Position numbers and translations under genes: made by a program. From CBFDBT01 sp965603115 (GTDB taxonomy: Bacteria > Pseudomonadota > Alphaproteobacteria > Sphingomonadales > Kordiimonadaceae), in contig CBFDBT010000004.1 in NCBI GenBank assembly GCA_965603115.1, positions 1 through 37,928 of the forward strand: DNA of 37,928 bases, written 5' to 3'. A model generated the notes under the pieces. It saw only the letters and a program-made list of their open reading frames with translations, was not told the DNA's origin and made no database searches. Shown piece by piece: positions 24,603 through 32,713 of this stretch. How positions within the stretch are numbered: the first letter of the stretch is position 1; every line of letters begins with the position of its first letter.

Positions 24603-25763
24603 ATGAATAAACCTGCGCAAAAGCCTGCGCGGCCTGAGTTTAGCTCTGGGCCATGTGCAAAACGTCCCGGATGGCAGCCGGAAGTTCTCAAAAACACACC
24701 TATTGGTCGCTCGCACCGCTCCAAGCCTGGCAAAGCCAAATTGGCTGAAGCTATTGCTAAAACACGTGAAATCCTTGGTGTGCCTGATGATTATAGAATT
24801 GGTATTGTGCCAGCCAGTGATACAGGTGCTGTTGAAATGGCGTTATGGTCACTTTTGGGCGCGCGCCCTGTTACCATGCTCGCATGGGAAAGCTTTGGTT
24901 CCGGCTGGATAACCGATGTTACCAAGCAACTAAAGCTACAAAATATCACTACATTCAATGCTGATTATGGCCTGTTGCCGGATCTGGCTAAAGTGAACTC
25001 AGATGATGATGTTGTCTTTACGTGGAATGGCACGACCTCGGGTGTGAAAGTACCTAATGGCGACTGGATTGCTGATGATCGCGGTGGTTTGACTATCTGT
25101 GATGCAACATCGGCTGCTTTTGCCATGGACCTGCCATGGAGCAAGCTGGATGTTACCACTTTTAGCTGGCAAAAAGTGATGGGCGGTGAGGGTGCGCACG
25201 GCGTGATTATCTTGTCACCTCGCGCTGTAGAACGCCTTGAGACTTATACACCGGCATGGCCGTTACCAAAGATTTTCCGCCTCACAAAAGCTGGTAAGCT
25301 GATCGAGGGTATCTTTACAGGAGCGACGATCAACACTCCATCCATGCTTTGCGTTGAGGACTATCTTGATGCGCTTAATTGGGCTGCTGGTGTTGGCGGG
25401 CTCGAAGGCCTGATCGCTCGTTCCGAGAAAAACCTCAAAGTACTGACCAATTGGGTAGACGCTACGCCGTGGGTGGAGTTGTTGGCTGAAGATAGCCATA
25501 CGGTGTCTAATACGTCTGTATGCTTTAAAATCGTTGATCCTGACGTGACAGCGCTTGACGGTGATAGTCAAGCGGCCTTGCCTAAAAAGCTGGCGGCTCT
25601 CTTAGATGCTGAAAATGTGGCTTACGATATAGGTGGCTACCGCGACGCGCCGGCTGGTCTACGTATCTGGGCGGGTGCAACGGTTGATACAGCCGATCTT
25701 GCAGCACTGATACCATGGCTTAACTGGGCCTACCATGAAGCTAAAGCCGAATTTGTAAAATAA
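24603..25763 (+). CDS. serC: Phosphoserine aminotransferase (alphaproteobacterial/archaeal-type)
   Basis: Transaminates 3-phosphohydroxypyruvate with glutamate to phosphoserine, using pyridoxal phosphate. The 386-residue protein belongs to the SerC branch with FSSGPCAKRPGWQPE at the N-terminus and GRSHRSKPGKAKL soon after. The PLP lysine is Lys191 in TFSWQKVMGGEGAHG, and GIFTGATINTPSMLCVEDYLDAL is typical. Two adjacent ATG codons occur at 24600 and 24603; the second is eight bases from GGAAGGA and gives MNKPAQKP, the form I expect. In-frame codons back to 24459 fall in the leader RNA and are not coding. It is followed by serA after 43 bases. Confidence 0.95.
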   Translation: MNKPAQKPARPEFSSGPCAKRPGWQPEVLKNTPIGRSHRSKPGKAKLAEAIAKTREILGVPDDYRIGIVPASDTGAVEMALWSLLGARPVTMLAWESFGSGWITDVTKQLKLQNITTFNADYGLLPDLAKVNSDDDVVFTWNGTTSGVKVPNGDWIADDRGGLTICDATSAAFAMDLPWSKLDVTTFSWQKVMGGEGAHGVIILSPRAVERLETYTPAWPLPKIFRLTKAGKLIEGIFTGATINTPSMLCVEDYLDALNWAAGVGGLEGLIARSEKNLKVLTNWVDATPWVELLAEDSHTVSNTSVCFKIVDPDVTALDGDSQAALPKKLAALLDAENVAYDIGGYRDAPAGLRIWAGATVDTADLAALIPWLNWAYHEAKAEFVK

Positions 25764-25806
25764 ATTTCCGCACCTGATGTGTGCGACGAGGTAAAAGGAA
25801 AATCCA

Positions 25807-27384
25807 ATGCCTAAAGTATTAATATCTGATAAAATGAGCCCACTTGCTAAAAAAGTGTTTGAGGACCGTGGTGTTGACGTTGATGTTATCACTGGACTTG
25901 ATGCGAAAGAACTCGCAAAAATTATTGGTGACTATGATGGTCTTGCTATTAGAAGCTCCACTAAAGTCACAGCCGACATTTTAAAAAATGCCACAAATCT
26001 AAAAGTTATTGCACGTGCCGGCATTGGTGTTGACAATATCGACATACCAGAAGCGACTAATGCTGGTGTTGTTGTGATGAATACGCCTTTTGGTAACGCA
26101 ATCACAACGGCTGAACACGCTATTGCAATGATGATGGCATCTGCGCGTCAAATACCGCAAGCCAACGAGAGCACGCAGCAAGGCAAATGGGAAAAATCAA
26201 AGTTTATGGGCGTTGAAGTTACCAACAAGACCCTTGGTCTTATCGGTTGCGGTAATATTGGTGCTATCACAGCTAACCGGGCGATTGGTTTGAAGATGAA
26301 AGTGCTTGCCTATGATCCTTATTTAAGTGAGGAGCGGGCGGTTGAATTGGGTGTCAGCAAAGTAAAACTCTCTGAGCTTTTTGAGAAAGCTGACTTTATT
26401 ACACTTCATACGCCTCTAACCGATCAAACGCGAAATGTCATTGATGCTGATGCTATTGCTGCCATGAAAGATGGTGTTCGTATCATCAACTGTGCTCGTG
26501 GAGGTTTGGTTGATGAAGATGCACTCAAGGCCGCGCTTGATAGTGGTAAGGTTGCCGCTGCTGCTTTTGATGTATTTGTCACTGAACCCGCTAAAGATAA
26601 TGTACTTTTTGGTCAGCCTAATATGATTTGTACACCGCATCTTGGCGCGAGTACTGATGAGGCACAGGTTAATGTGGCCGTTCAAGTTGCCGAGCAAATG
26701 TCAGACTTTTTGCTTAACGGAGGCGTGATAAATGCTCTTAATATGCCAAGCTTAAGCGCAGAAGAAGCACCGCGTTTGAAGCCATATATGATGCTCGCCA
26801 AACAAATTGGAAGTTTTTCTGGTCAGCTCACCGAACATGGTATCAAAAAGATTATCATAGAATATGAAGGTCATGCGGCCACGCTTAATACCAAGCCGAT
26901 GACAGCAGTTGTCATTGAAGGTCTGCTTGCGCCTCTCATGCAAAATGTAAATATGGTCAATGCTCCCGTTATTGCCAAAGAGCGTAATATCGAGATTACC
27001 GAAGTTGTTCACGACCGTGAGGGTGATTATCATACACTGATTAAGCTCACGGTAGTGACCGAAAAGCAGGAACGCTCTGTTTCAGGAACGCTCTTTGCTA
27101 ACGGTCACCCACGTCTGGTTGATATCAATGGCGTGTTCATGGAAGCACAACTTGAAAATCATATGCTGTATATAGTTAATGAAGATAAGCCAGGGTTTAT
27201 TGGTGCACTTGGTTCTATGCTTGGTTATGCAGGGATTAATATCGCGACATTTGCATTAGGGCGCGAGACAAAAGATGGACGAGCACTAGCCTTAATCGCT
27301 GTTGACCAGTTTGTTCCTGATATTGTTCTTGACCAAGTGGCCGCTCTCGCCCATGTACGACAGGTAAAACGTCTGAGCTTTTAA
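25807..27384 (+). CDS. serA: D-3-phosphoglycerate dehydrogenase
   Basis: First step of serine synthesis: NAD-dependent oxidation of 3-phosphoglycerate, giving the substrate of SerC. The 525-residue length is the long type with substrate-binding, NAD-binding, ASB and ACT domains. Visible are GCGNIG (147-152) of the Rossmann fold, NCARGGLVDE with the catalytic Arg, the downstream Glu in FVTEPA, and the catalytic His in TPHLGAST. The ACT domain at the C-terminus begins MLYIVNEDKPGFIGALGSMLG, so feedback by serine or another ligand is possible, although long-type enzymes differ in that respect. An AAAAGGAAA site precedes the ATG. A palindromic hairpin spans its stop codon. Confidence 0.97.
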   Translation: MPKVLISDKMSPLAKKVFEDRGVDVDVITGLDAKELAKIIGDYDGLAIRSSTKVTADILKNATNLKVIARAGIGVDNIDIPEATNAGVVVMNTPFGNAITTAEHAIAMMMASARQIPQANESTQQGKWEKSKFMGVEVTNKTLGLIGCGNIGAITANRAIGLKMKVLAYDPYLSEERAVELGVSKVKLSELFEKADFITLHTPLTDQTRNVIDADAIAAMKDGVRIINCARGGLVDEDALKAALDSGKVAAAAFDVFVTEPAKDNVLFGQPNMICTPHLGASTDEAQVNVAVQVAEQMSDFLLNGGVINALNMPSLSAEEAPRLKPYMMLAKQIGSFSGQLTEHGIKKIIIEYEGHAATLNTKPMTAVVIEGLLAPLMQNVNMVNAPVIAKERNIEITEVVHDREGDYHTLIKLTVVTEKQERSVSGTLFANGHPRLVDINGVFMEAQLENHMLYIVNEDKPGFIGALGSMLGYAGINIATFALGRETKDGRALALIAVDQFVPDIVLDQVAALAHVRQVKRLSF

Positions 27385-27393
27385 GCTCAGGCG
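27370..27393 (+). other. Hairpin spanning the serA stop codon
   Basis: The stretch CGTCTGAGCTT-TT-AAGCTCAGGCG is a near-perfect palindrome of about 11 bp (one G-T pair) that contains the serA TAA. No T run follows; hisZ starts 25 bases later. It may stabilise the serA 3' end or slow RNA polymerase or ribosomes rather than terminate transcription. Confidence 0.5.
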
Positions 27394-27417
27394 CTATCAA
27401 ACGAGGAGAGAGACGCG

Positions 27418-28593
27418 ATGCCTATTGATTTTTCAGCTAGTGGACCAGGCTATGCTCAGTATGCCCTTCTTCCAGAAGGTGTGCGTGATGAGCTGGCGCC
27501 GATGGCTGAGTTTGAAGCGGATATCATCAATCGTTTATTAAGTGATTTTGCGGGTTACGGCTATGACCGTGTCTCTCCACCTCTTGTTGAATACGAAGAT
27601 AGCTTGCTGTCTGGTGTCGGTGCGACAAAGTCTAGCCAGATGTTTCGTCTAATGGATGCGGCTACCCAACGCACAATGGCGCTGAGGTCCGATATGACCC
27701 AGCAAGTAGCGCGAATCGCAGCCACTAGATTACAAAATGAAGAACGGCCACTCAGATTAAGCTATGCTGGACAGGTTCTAAGGACTAAAGGAAGTGAAAT
27801 TCGGCCCACTCGTGAGTTTTGGCAGGCTGGTGTTGAATTTTTAGGCGTAGATTCAATTGAAGCTGAGACTGAAGTTATATTGCTTGCTATCGAATCGCTG
27901 TCTAATGTGGGGGTTAAAAACTTAACACTGGATCTCACAATTGCATCTTTGGTGCCTATACTTGCATCCCAGTTAGGGTTGGATTCAAAATGTTCTAATC
28001 TTGTACGTAGTGCGCTTGATAGCAAAGATATCGCAGCTCTTTCCCACCTACCCGAAGAAACACGAGGCATATTTGAAACCATTCTCGGCGCTGCTGATGA
28101 GGCGGATTCTGCGATAGCGAAATTACAGGCGTTAAATTTAGACGGCGATGCTGGTGCACTTGTCGAGCACCTCTGCCAGCTTGTTAGCATACTAAAGGCA
28201 AGTGGTTCGGGCCTTTCCATTACTGTAGACCCTGCTGAAAGTCGTGGCTTTGAGTATAAATCTGGTATTGGTTTTGCTGTTTTTGCCCAGGGCGTCAGAG
28301 GAGAGCTAGGGCGTGGTGGTCGTTATAACTCTGAGCTTTTTGATGGGTCAATTGAAAGCGCAACTGGTTTTTCAGTCTATCTGGATAGTATATTAAGAGC
28401 GCTGCCAGCCCCAAAACGAGCAGAAAAGTTATATTTGCCCTATGCTACAGATAGCGCTCTTGCAAGTTCTTATAGAAAAAAGGGTTGGAGAACCGTTCAA
28501 GGCTTGACAGATTTGACCCATCCTATAGATGAAGCTCGTAGGTTAAATTGCAGTCATTATTATAATGGCTCTGAAATTATCAGTTGTGATTGA
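27418..28593 (+). CDS. hisZ: ATP phosphoribosyltransferase regulatory subunit
   Basis: HisZ is a histidyl-tRNA synthetase paralogue that activates the short form of HisG in histidine synthesis. The 391-residue protein keeps the class II core: PEGVRDELAPMAEFE, YDRVSPPLVEYEDSL, RLMDAATQRTMALRSDMTQQVARIAATRL and a GRGGRYNSEL-like motif 3 region. The C-terminal anticodon-binding domain of HisRS is not recognisable; the end is short (CSHYYNGSEIISCD). That loss separates HisZ from HisS. The matching hisG is not in the window. GAGGAGAG precedes the ATG. It is placed between serA and purA and probably read from the serC promoter. Confidence 0.9.
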   Translation: MPIDFSASGPGYAQYALLPEGVRDELAPMAEFEADIINRLLSDFAGYGYDRVSPPLVEYEDSLLSGVGATKSSQMFRLMDAATQRTMALRSDMTQQVARIAATRLQNEERPLRLSYAGQVLRTKGSEIRPTREFWQAGVEFLGVDSIEAETEVILLAIESLSNVGVKNLTLDLTIASLVPILASQLGLDSKCSNLVRSALDSKDIAALSHLPEETRGIFETILGAADEADSAIAKLQALNLDGDAGALVEHLCQLVSILKASGSGLSITVDPAESRGFEYKSGIGFAVFAQGVRGELGRGGRYNSELFDGSIESATGFSVYLDSILRALPAPKRAEKLYLPYATDSALASSYRKKGWRTVQGLTDLTHPIDEARRLNCSHYYNGSEIISCD

Positions 28594-28614
28594 TCACTAA
28601 ACAAGGAAAATGAC

Positions 28615-29907
28615 ATGGCCAATGTAGTTGTAGTTGGGTCTCAGTGGGGCGATGAGGGTAAAGGTAAAATCGTTGATTGGCTCTCAGAGCGCGCTGATGT
28701 GGTTGTTCGCTTCCAAGGTGGTCATAATGCAGGCCATACCCTTGTCATTGATGGTACTGTTTATAAACTAGCTTTGCTTCCCAGCGGTATTGTGCGTGGC
28801 GGCAAAATGTCAGTAATTGGTAATGGTGTTGTTGTAGATCCATGGGCGCTGCTCAAAGAGATGGATAAATTAAGGTCTCAGGGCGTTGATATATCACCAG
28901 ATTGCCTGCGCATTGCGTCAAACGCTTCGCTTATATTACCCATGCACCGCGAGTTAGATTCTATACGTGAAGATGCGACTGAAGGGGTGAAAATTGGCAC
29001 AACTCGTCGCGGTATTGGCCCTGCCTATGAAGATAAAGTTGGTCGAAGAGCGCTAAGAATGTGCGACCTAAGATCTCGTGAAATGATTGAGGCAAGGCTG
29101 GATGTATCATTAACACACCATAATGCGATAAGGCGAGGGCTGGGGCATAGTGAATATGACAAGTCTGAGCTTACAAAAGAGTTAATGTTGCTTGCCCCTA
29201 AAATTTTGCCTTATGTGAGGGATGTCTGGAGAGACCTCGACATAGCTAGCAAGGATGGCAAGCGGATGCTTTTTGAAGGTGCACAAGGCGCTCTTCTAGA
29301 TGTGGACCACGGCACATATCCTTTTGTGACCTCATCCAACACAATATCTGGTCAAGCTGCCGGCGGTTCAGGCATGGGGCCGAGTAAACTAGACTATATT
29401 CTAGGTATCACTAAAGCCTATACCACCCGCGTTGGTGCTGGGCCTTTCCCAAGTGAACTTCAGGATGAAGATGGGCAGCGTTTAGGTGAACGCGGACATG
29501 AATTCGGTACAAATACTGGTAGACAGCGCCGCTGCGGATGGTTTGATGCTGTTATTGTACGTCAAATGGTTGCTATCAGCGGAATAACAGGTATTGCCTT
29601 TACCAAACTCGACGTACTTGATGGTTTTGATGAGCTTAAAATTTGCGTAGGATATAAGCTGCGTGGTGAAGTGATCGATTATTTGCCATATGGCATGGAA
29701 GATCAGGCAGAGGTTGAGCCCGTATATGAAGTGATGGAAGGCTGGCATGAAAGCACTTATGGTGCGCGTAGCTGGGCTGACTTACCTGCTCAAGCTGTTA
29801 AATATGTACGTAGGGTGGAAGAGCTGATAGGCGCTCCCGTTGCAATGCTGTCAACTAGTCCTGAACGTGAAGATACTATTTTGGTTAAGGATCCATTCCA
29901 AAGTTAA
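28615..29907 (+). CDS. purA: Adenylosuccinate synthetase
   Basis: GTP-dependent condensation of IMP and aspartate, the first committed step to AMP. The 430-residue protein has VVVVGSQWGDEGKGKIVDWLS (P-loop and catalytic Asp13 region), the catalytic His in FQGGHNAGHTLV, GTTRRGIGPAYEDK, FEGAQGALLDVDHGTYPFVTSSNT and the GTP-specificity motif TKLDVLDGFDELKIC. The length is the normal bacterial one. AAGGA lies before the ATG, 21 bases after hisZ. No clear terminator follows; the next 241 bp are AT-rich and lead to the kinase-like gene. Confidence 0.97.
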   Translation: MANVVVVGSQWGDEGKGKIVDWLSERADVVVRFQGGHNAGHTLVIDGTVYKLALLPSGIVRGGKMSVIGNGVVVDPWALLKEMDKLRSQGVDISPDCLRIASNASLILPMHRELDSIREDATEGVKIGTTRRGIGPAYEDKVGRRALRMCDLRSREMIEARLDVSLTHHNAIRRGLGHSEYDKSELTKELMLLAPKILPYVRDVWRDLDIASKDGKRMLFEGAQGALLDVDHGTYPFVTSSNTISGQAAGGSGMGPSKLDYILGITKAYTTRVGAGPFPSELQDEDGQRLGERGHEFGTNTGRQRRCGWFDAVIVRQMVAISGITGIAFTKLDVLDGFDELKICVGYKLRGEVIDYLPYGMEDQAEVEPVYEVMEGWHESTYGARSWADLPAQAVKYVRRVEELIGAPVAMLSTSPEREDTILVKDPFQS

Positions 29908-29939
29908 CAACAAACGATATCCATCAAATCCAACAAATC

Positions 29940-29966
29940 ATTCAAGCTTTTACTAGTTTATTCAAG
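29940..29966 (+). repeat. Two ATTCAAG direct repeats exactly 20 bp apart
   Basis: ATTCAAG occurs at 29940-29946 and again at 29960-29966, each followed by a pyrimidine and T residues. The start-to-start distance of 20 bp is close to two helical turns, as expected for a dimer-of-dimers or tandem operator. It lies in the 241-bp gap between purA and the kinase-like gene; the rest of that gap is AT-rich with no RNA gene or terminator that I can see. Confidence 0.35.
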
Positions 29967-30148
29967 TTTTGAGTGTTTTTACATTAGTACTGTCATGATA
30001 TTTGCATATCTGGTTTTCAATGTTTTATGTTTATTTCTTGCTCCTTGTTGCAAGATAAGAGCATTTAAGGTTATAAAGTGCTATTGGCATTTTGCTAACA
30101 ATCGCTAAGGCTATATGCCGCTGTGTAAGTATTGACGAGGTTGTATTT

Positions 30149-32170
30149 GTGTCTGATCTATCATCTGAGTTAACACATACGACTGCCTTTGGCGACCGCT
30201 ATAAGGTTGACGTACATAAGCCTTTGCCAGAATTTGATACAGTTGGCGGCAAGGCTTATATGGTTGTCGATAGAGAACATACTTCACTTCCTCTATATGC
30301 CTTTGTGCAAGCCAAAGAAATTCCTGTTCGTTTTGATGTGATGAAAGACCTTAAGGAGAGTAACGTTCCGGGCATGATTTGTCCGCAAGATTATGGCGTG
30401 ATGATGCTTGATTTGGAGACTAGATCTGAATGTTTCGTTATTATCTTTGATCGCCCTCTAGGGGGTGCTCTTTTTGCGCGGGAGCGGGTCAATAAACGTT
30501 TAACAGTAGCTATTCTGCGCGACACTGTGACGCTGGCATTTGCAAGTACTTTGGCTATTTTACATAAGAGGAGCCTTGTGCACCGGCAAATTCGTCCGGA
30601 AAAACTTTTCTTTGTCAATGAAGTTGGAGATTCTGGTGTTGTGCTGGGAGAGTGTGTGACCGTACCTCCAGGATATGGCATGCCTATTGATATGGAGCCC
30701 ATAGAATTAATGTTTGCCGATCAAGCCAGTCGAGGTGAGTCGACAGGCGCTGCAGATATGTATCAGATGGGTGTTTGCCTTCTTACTTACTTTAAAAACC
30801 GACCAGTTTGGAAAGATAGAACAAGAGCTGTATCGCTTAAAACAAGAACTCAACATAGTTCTTATCTCGCCTTGGCGCTGGGAGAGGGCGTCGCTGGTTC
30901 TTTGGTTACCCTTATAAAAGGCTTAATGGACGACGATATCGAAAATCGGTGGGGTATTTCTGATGTTCTCGGTTGGTTTGAAGGTGGTAAGAAAAAGAAA
31001 TTACCTGAAGGTAGAAATTGGACCCTTAATCGACCTGTTCTCTTTAATGGGCAGATGTATTCAGATCGAAGAGTGCTAGCGGATGCTTTTGCAAATTTTC
31101 CCAAAGATGCTATTTTATTTTTACGAAGCATAGATTTTGCCAATTGGGCTTCTGAGGTTATCCGTACAGAGGTGCTAGAAGAAAGAATTGAAACATTATT
31201 AGGCGTGAAGGCTTCTGAGGAAACTGGAGCCAATCTTACCAAGGCAGAATATGCTCTTTTATCCCGTGTTTGTATGCATTTACATCCTGGAGGCCCTATA
31301 AGATTCATGGGAATGGCAGTTCAAATCGATTCAATGCCAACAACCATTGCTTCAATCTTGAAATCAGGTTCAAAAGAGTCGATTTTGGCACTGAAAGAAA
31401 TTTTGAATTATAAATTTTTATCAATATTAGTGGAGATTGTTGGTGAGAGGTCTGAAGGATTTATCGATCAAGTCGCCAATGTCCAAAAAATTACTGGAAC
31501 GGCTCAATCGGCGAGTTTAGGACGAGGATTAGAACGAGTTCTCTATATTCTTAATCGGGATATGCCTTGTCAAAGTACCAAGTTTGAAACGCTTTGGATT
31601 GACAATGCAGGAAAATTTGCGTTGGCTTTAAATAATTCAGCTAGCAGAGACTTCATAAAAGCCGCTATTTTTGATCGTCATGTTGCAGCTTATTTAGCAA
31701 GTCGCAGTGAGGCTTACGCAAGAGCGATTAATAGTTTTGCAGCAACGGAAAAAGACCCGTCAAAGTTTGCTATTGTTGCTCTGGAGTTTTTTGGTGCCTT
31801 GCAACATGAATTTAAATTACCAATCATGTCTCATCTGACGGATTTGTTAATCGGTAGCTTACATGCAACGGTAAATGAGCTTAAAAACAAGAAAAGAAAA
31901 GCTAAAATCATAGCTATGCTTGAAAAGATGAAGCAGGGTGGGGATATTGCAAAATTAACATCACAGATAGATTTTGGAAAGATACAGGCCCTTGACAAGC
32001 AAGGTTTTCTGCGTGCTAAGGCGGCTGTTTTTGGTATTGATAGAATGCGTAAACAGCTTTCTCATAAATATTCAGCCACTGATTTTCAGTCAAAACTAAC
32101 CGGCTACAAATGGCTTAGATCGATATCTTTCTTCATTTTTGTCGCCTCAGTTGCGCAAACGGTTATATAG
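30149..32170 (+). CDS. Kinase-fold (pseudokinase-like) protein with long uncharacterised C-terminal region
   Basis: A 673-residue protein from the GTG at 30149, chosen because GAGG ends eight bases upstream; the frame runs back to a TTG at 30092 without a site. Residues about 15-280 resemble a protein kinase: a hinge-like FVIIFDRPLGGALFA, LVHRQIRPEKLFF at about 143-155 in place of the catalytic loop, DMYQMGVCLLTYF for subdomain IX, and ENRWGISDVLGWF at the end. The catalytic Asp of HRD is Gln (H145-R146-Q147), DFG is replaced by GEC, and no glycine loop or clear VAIK lysine is visible, so it is probably inactive as a kinase. Residues 290-650 are unrecognised and AT-rich, helical by composition. 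A hydrophobic stretch (SISFFIFVASVAQTVI) ends the chain and may anchor it. It is followed by a membrane protein gene. Confidence 0.75.
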   Translation: MSDLSSELTHTTAFGDRYKVDVHKPLPEFDTVGGKAYMVVDREHTSLPLYAFVQAKEIPVRFDVMKDLKESNVPGMICPQDYGVMMLDLETRSECFVIIFDRPLGGALFARERVNKRLTVAILRDTVTLAFASTLAILHKRSLVHRQIRPEKLFFVNEVGDSGVVLGECVTVPPGYGMPIDMEPIELMFADQASRGESTGAADMYQMGVCLLTYFKNRPVWKDRTRAVSLKTRTQHSSYLALALGEGVAGSLVTLIKGLMDDDIENRWGISDVLGWFEGGKKKKLPEGRNWTLNRPVLFNGQMYSDRRVLADAFANFPKDAILFLRSIDFANWASEVIRTEVLEERIETLLGVKASEETGANLTKAEYALLSRVCMHLHPGGPIRFMGMAVQIDSMPTTIASILKSGSKESILALKEILNYKFLSILVEIVGERSEGFIDQVANVQKITGTAQSASLGRGLERVLYILNRDMPCQSTKFETLWIDNAGKFALALNNSASRDFIKAAIFDRHVAAYLASRSEAYARAINSFAATEKDPSKFAIVALEFFGALQHEFKLPIMSHLTDLLIGSLHATVNELKNKKRKAKIIAMLEKMKQGGDIAKLTSQIDFGKIQALDKQGFLRAKAAVFGIDRMRKQLSHKYSATDFQSKLTGYKWLRSISFFIFVASVAQTVI

Positions 32171-32232
32171 GAGTGGATGCGGTATGGCTGCGAAAAAGAG
32201 CTATGTAAAAAAAGACGCAAAAAGCAAAAAAA

Positions 32233-32700
32233 GTGAGGAAACCTCGCAAGAAAGAAAGTTCCACTTTTTCTGGAATGATGTTTATTGTAATGGCTATTGG
32301 CGGTTTTGCTGTGATTAACCCAGGAGCTGCTGGGGCTATATTTCTCTGTATGCTCCCAACTTTTGTTTTGTTGATTGGTAAATCAGATGGCTTACAGTCA
32401 TTGCGAGCCCAATGCGTTGGTTATATGAATGCTGCCGCGGCCTTTCCATTCATTTATAATATTTTCAATGGTGATGCTACTTTGATGCATGAATTGCAAG
32501 GTTTGAAAATCATTCTCATTCCTTGGGGTGCTGCGGTAGTGGGTACATTTTTACAGTTTACAGCGCCTTTTATGTCCGCATCCTTTTTACAGTTTGTAGC
32601 TGATGAAAAACTCAATAAAATTTTGTCAACAAGAGAGAAGCTTGTTGAAGAATGGGGCCCAGACGTTGCGAGCTCTCAAGAGAATGAAAAAATATTCTAG
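32233..32700 (+). CDS. Small multi-pass membrane protein (start probably entered by frameshift from ATG 32184)
   Basis: The open frame gives 155 residues with three or four hydrophobic segments (about 15-31, 32-47, 62-80 and 91-123) and a cytoplasmic-type tail LNKILSTREKLVEEWGPDVA. I recall alphaproteobacterial proteins of this layout with a similar LVEEWGP tail next to the kinase-like gene, but cannot confirm it. The first start codon in frame, GTG at 32233, has no ribosome-binding site. A well-placed ATG at 32184, with GGAG overlapping the stop of the preceding gene, lies in another frame; loss of one A in either seven-A tract (32207-32213 or 32226-32232) would join it to this frame as MAAKKSYVKKDAKSKK-VRKPRKK. 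Function unknown; likely partner of the kinase-like protein. Confidence 0.7.
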   Translation: MRKPRKKESSTFSGMMFIVMAIGGFAVINPGAAGAIFLCMLPTFVLLIGKSDGLQSLRAQCVGYMNAAAAFPFIYNIFNGDATLMHELQGLKIILIPWGAAVVGTFLQFTAPFMSASFLQFVADEKLNKILSTREKLVEEWGPDVASSQENEKIF

Positions 32701-32713
32701 ATTAGATCAATTG

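Noticed and set aside
27370..27393. Rho-independent terminator after serA
   Set aside because: The stem is good but no T run follows, and hisZ starts 25 bases later with a strong ribosome-binding site.
29908..30148. tRNA or small RNA gene after purA
   Set aside because: No cloverleaf, no conserved T-loop sequence and no terminator; only AT-rich sequence with two short repeats.
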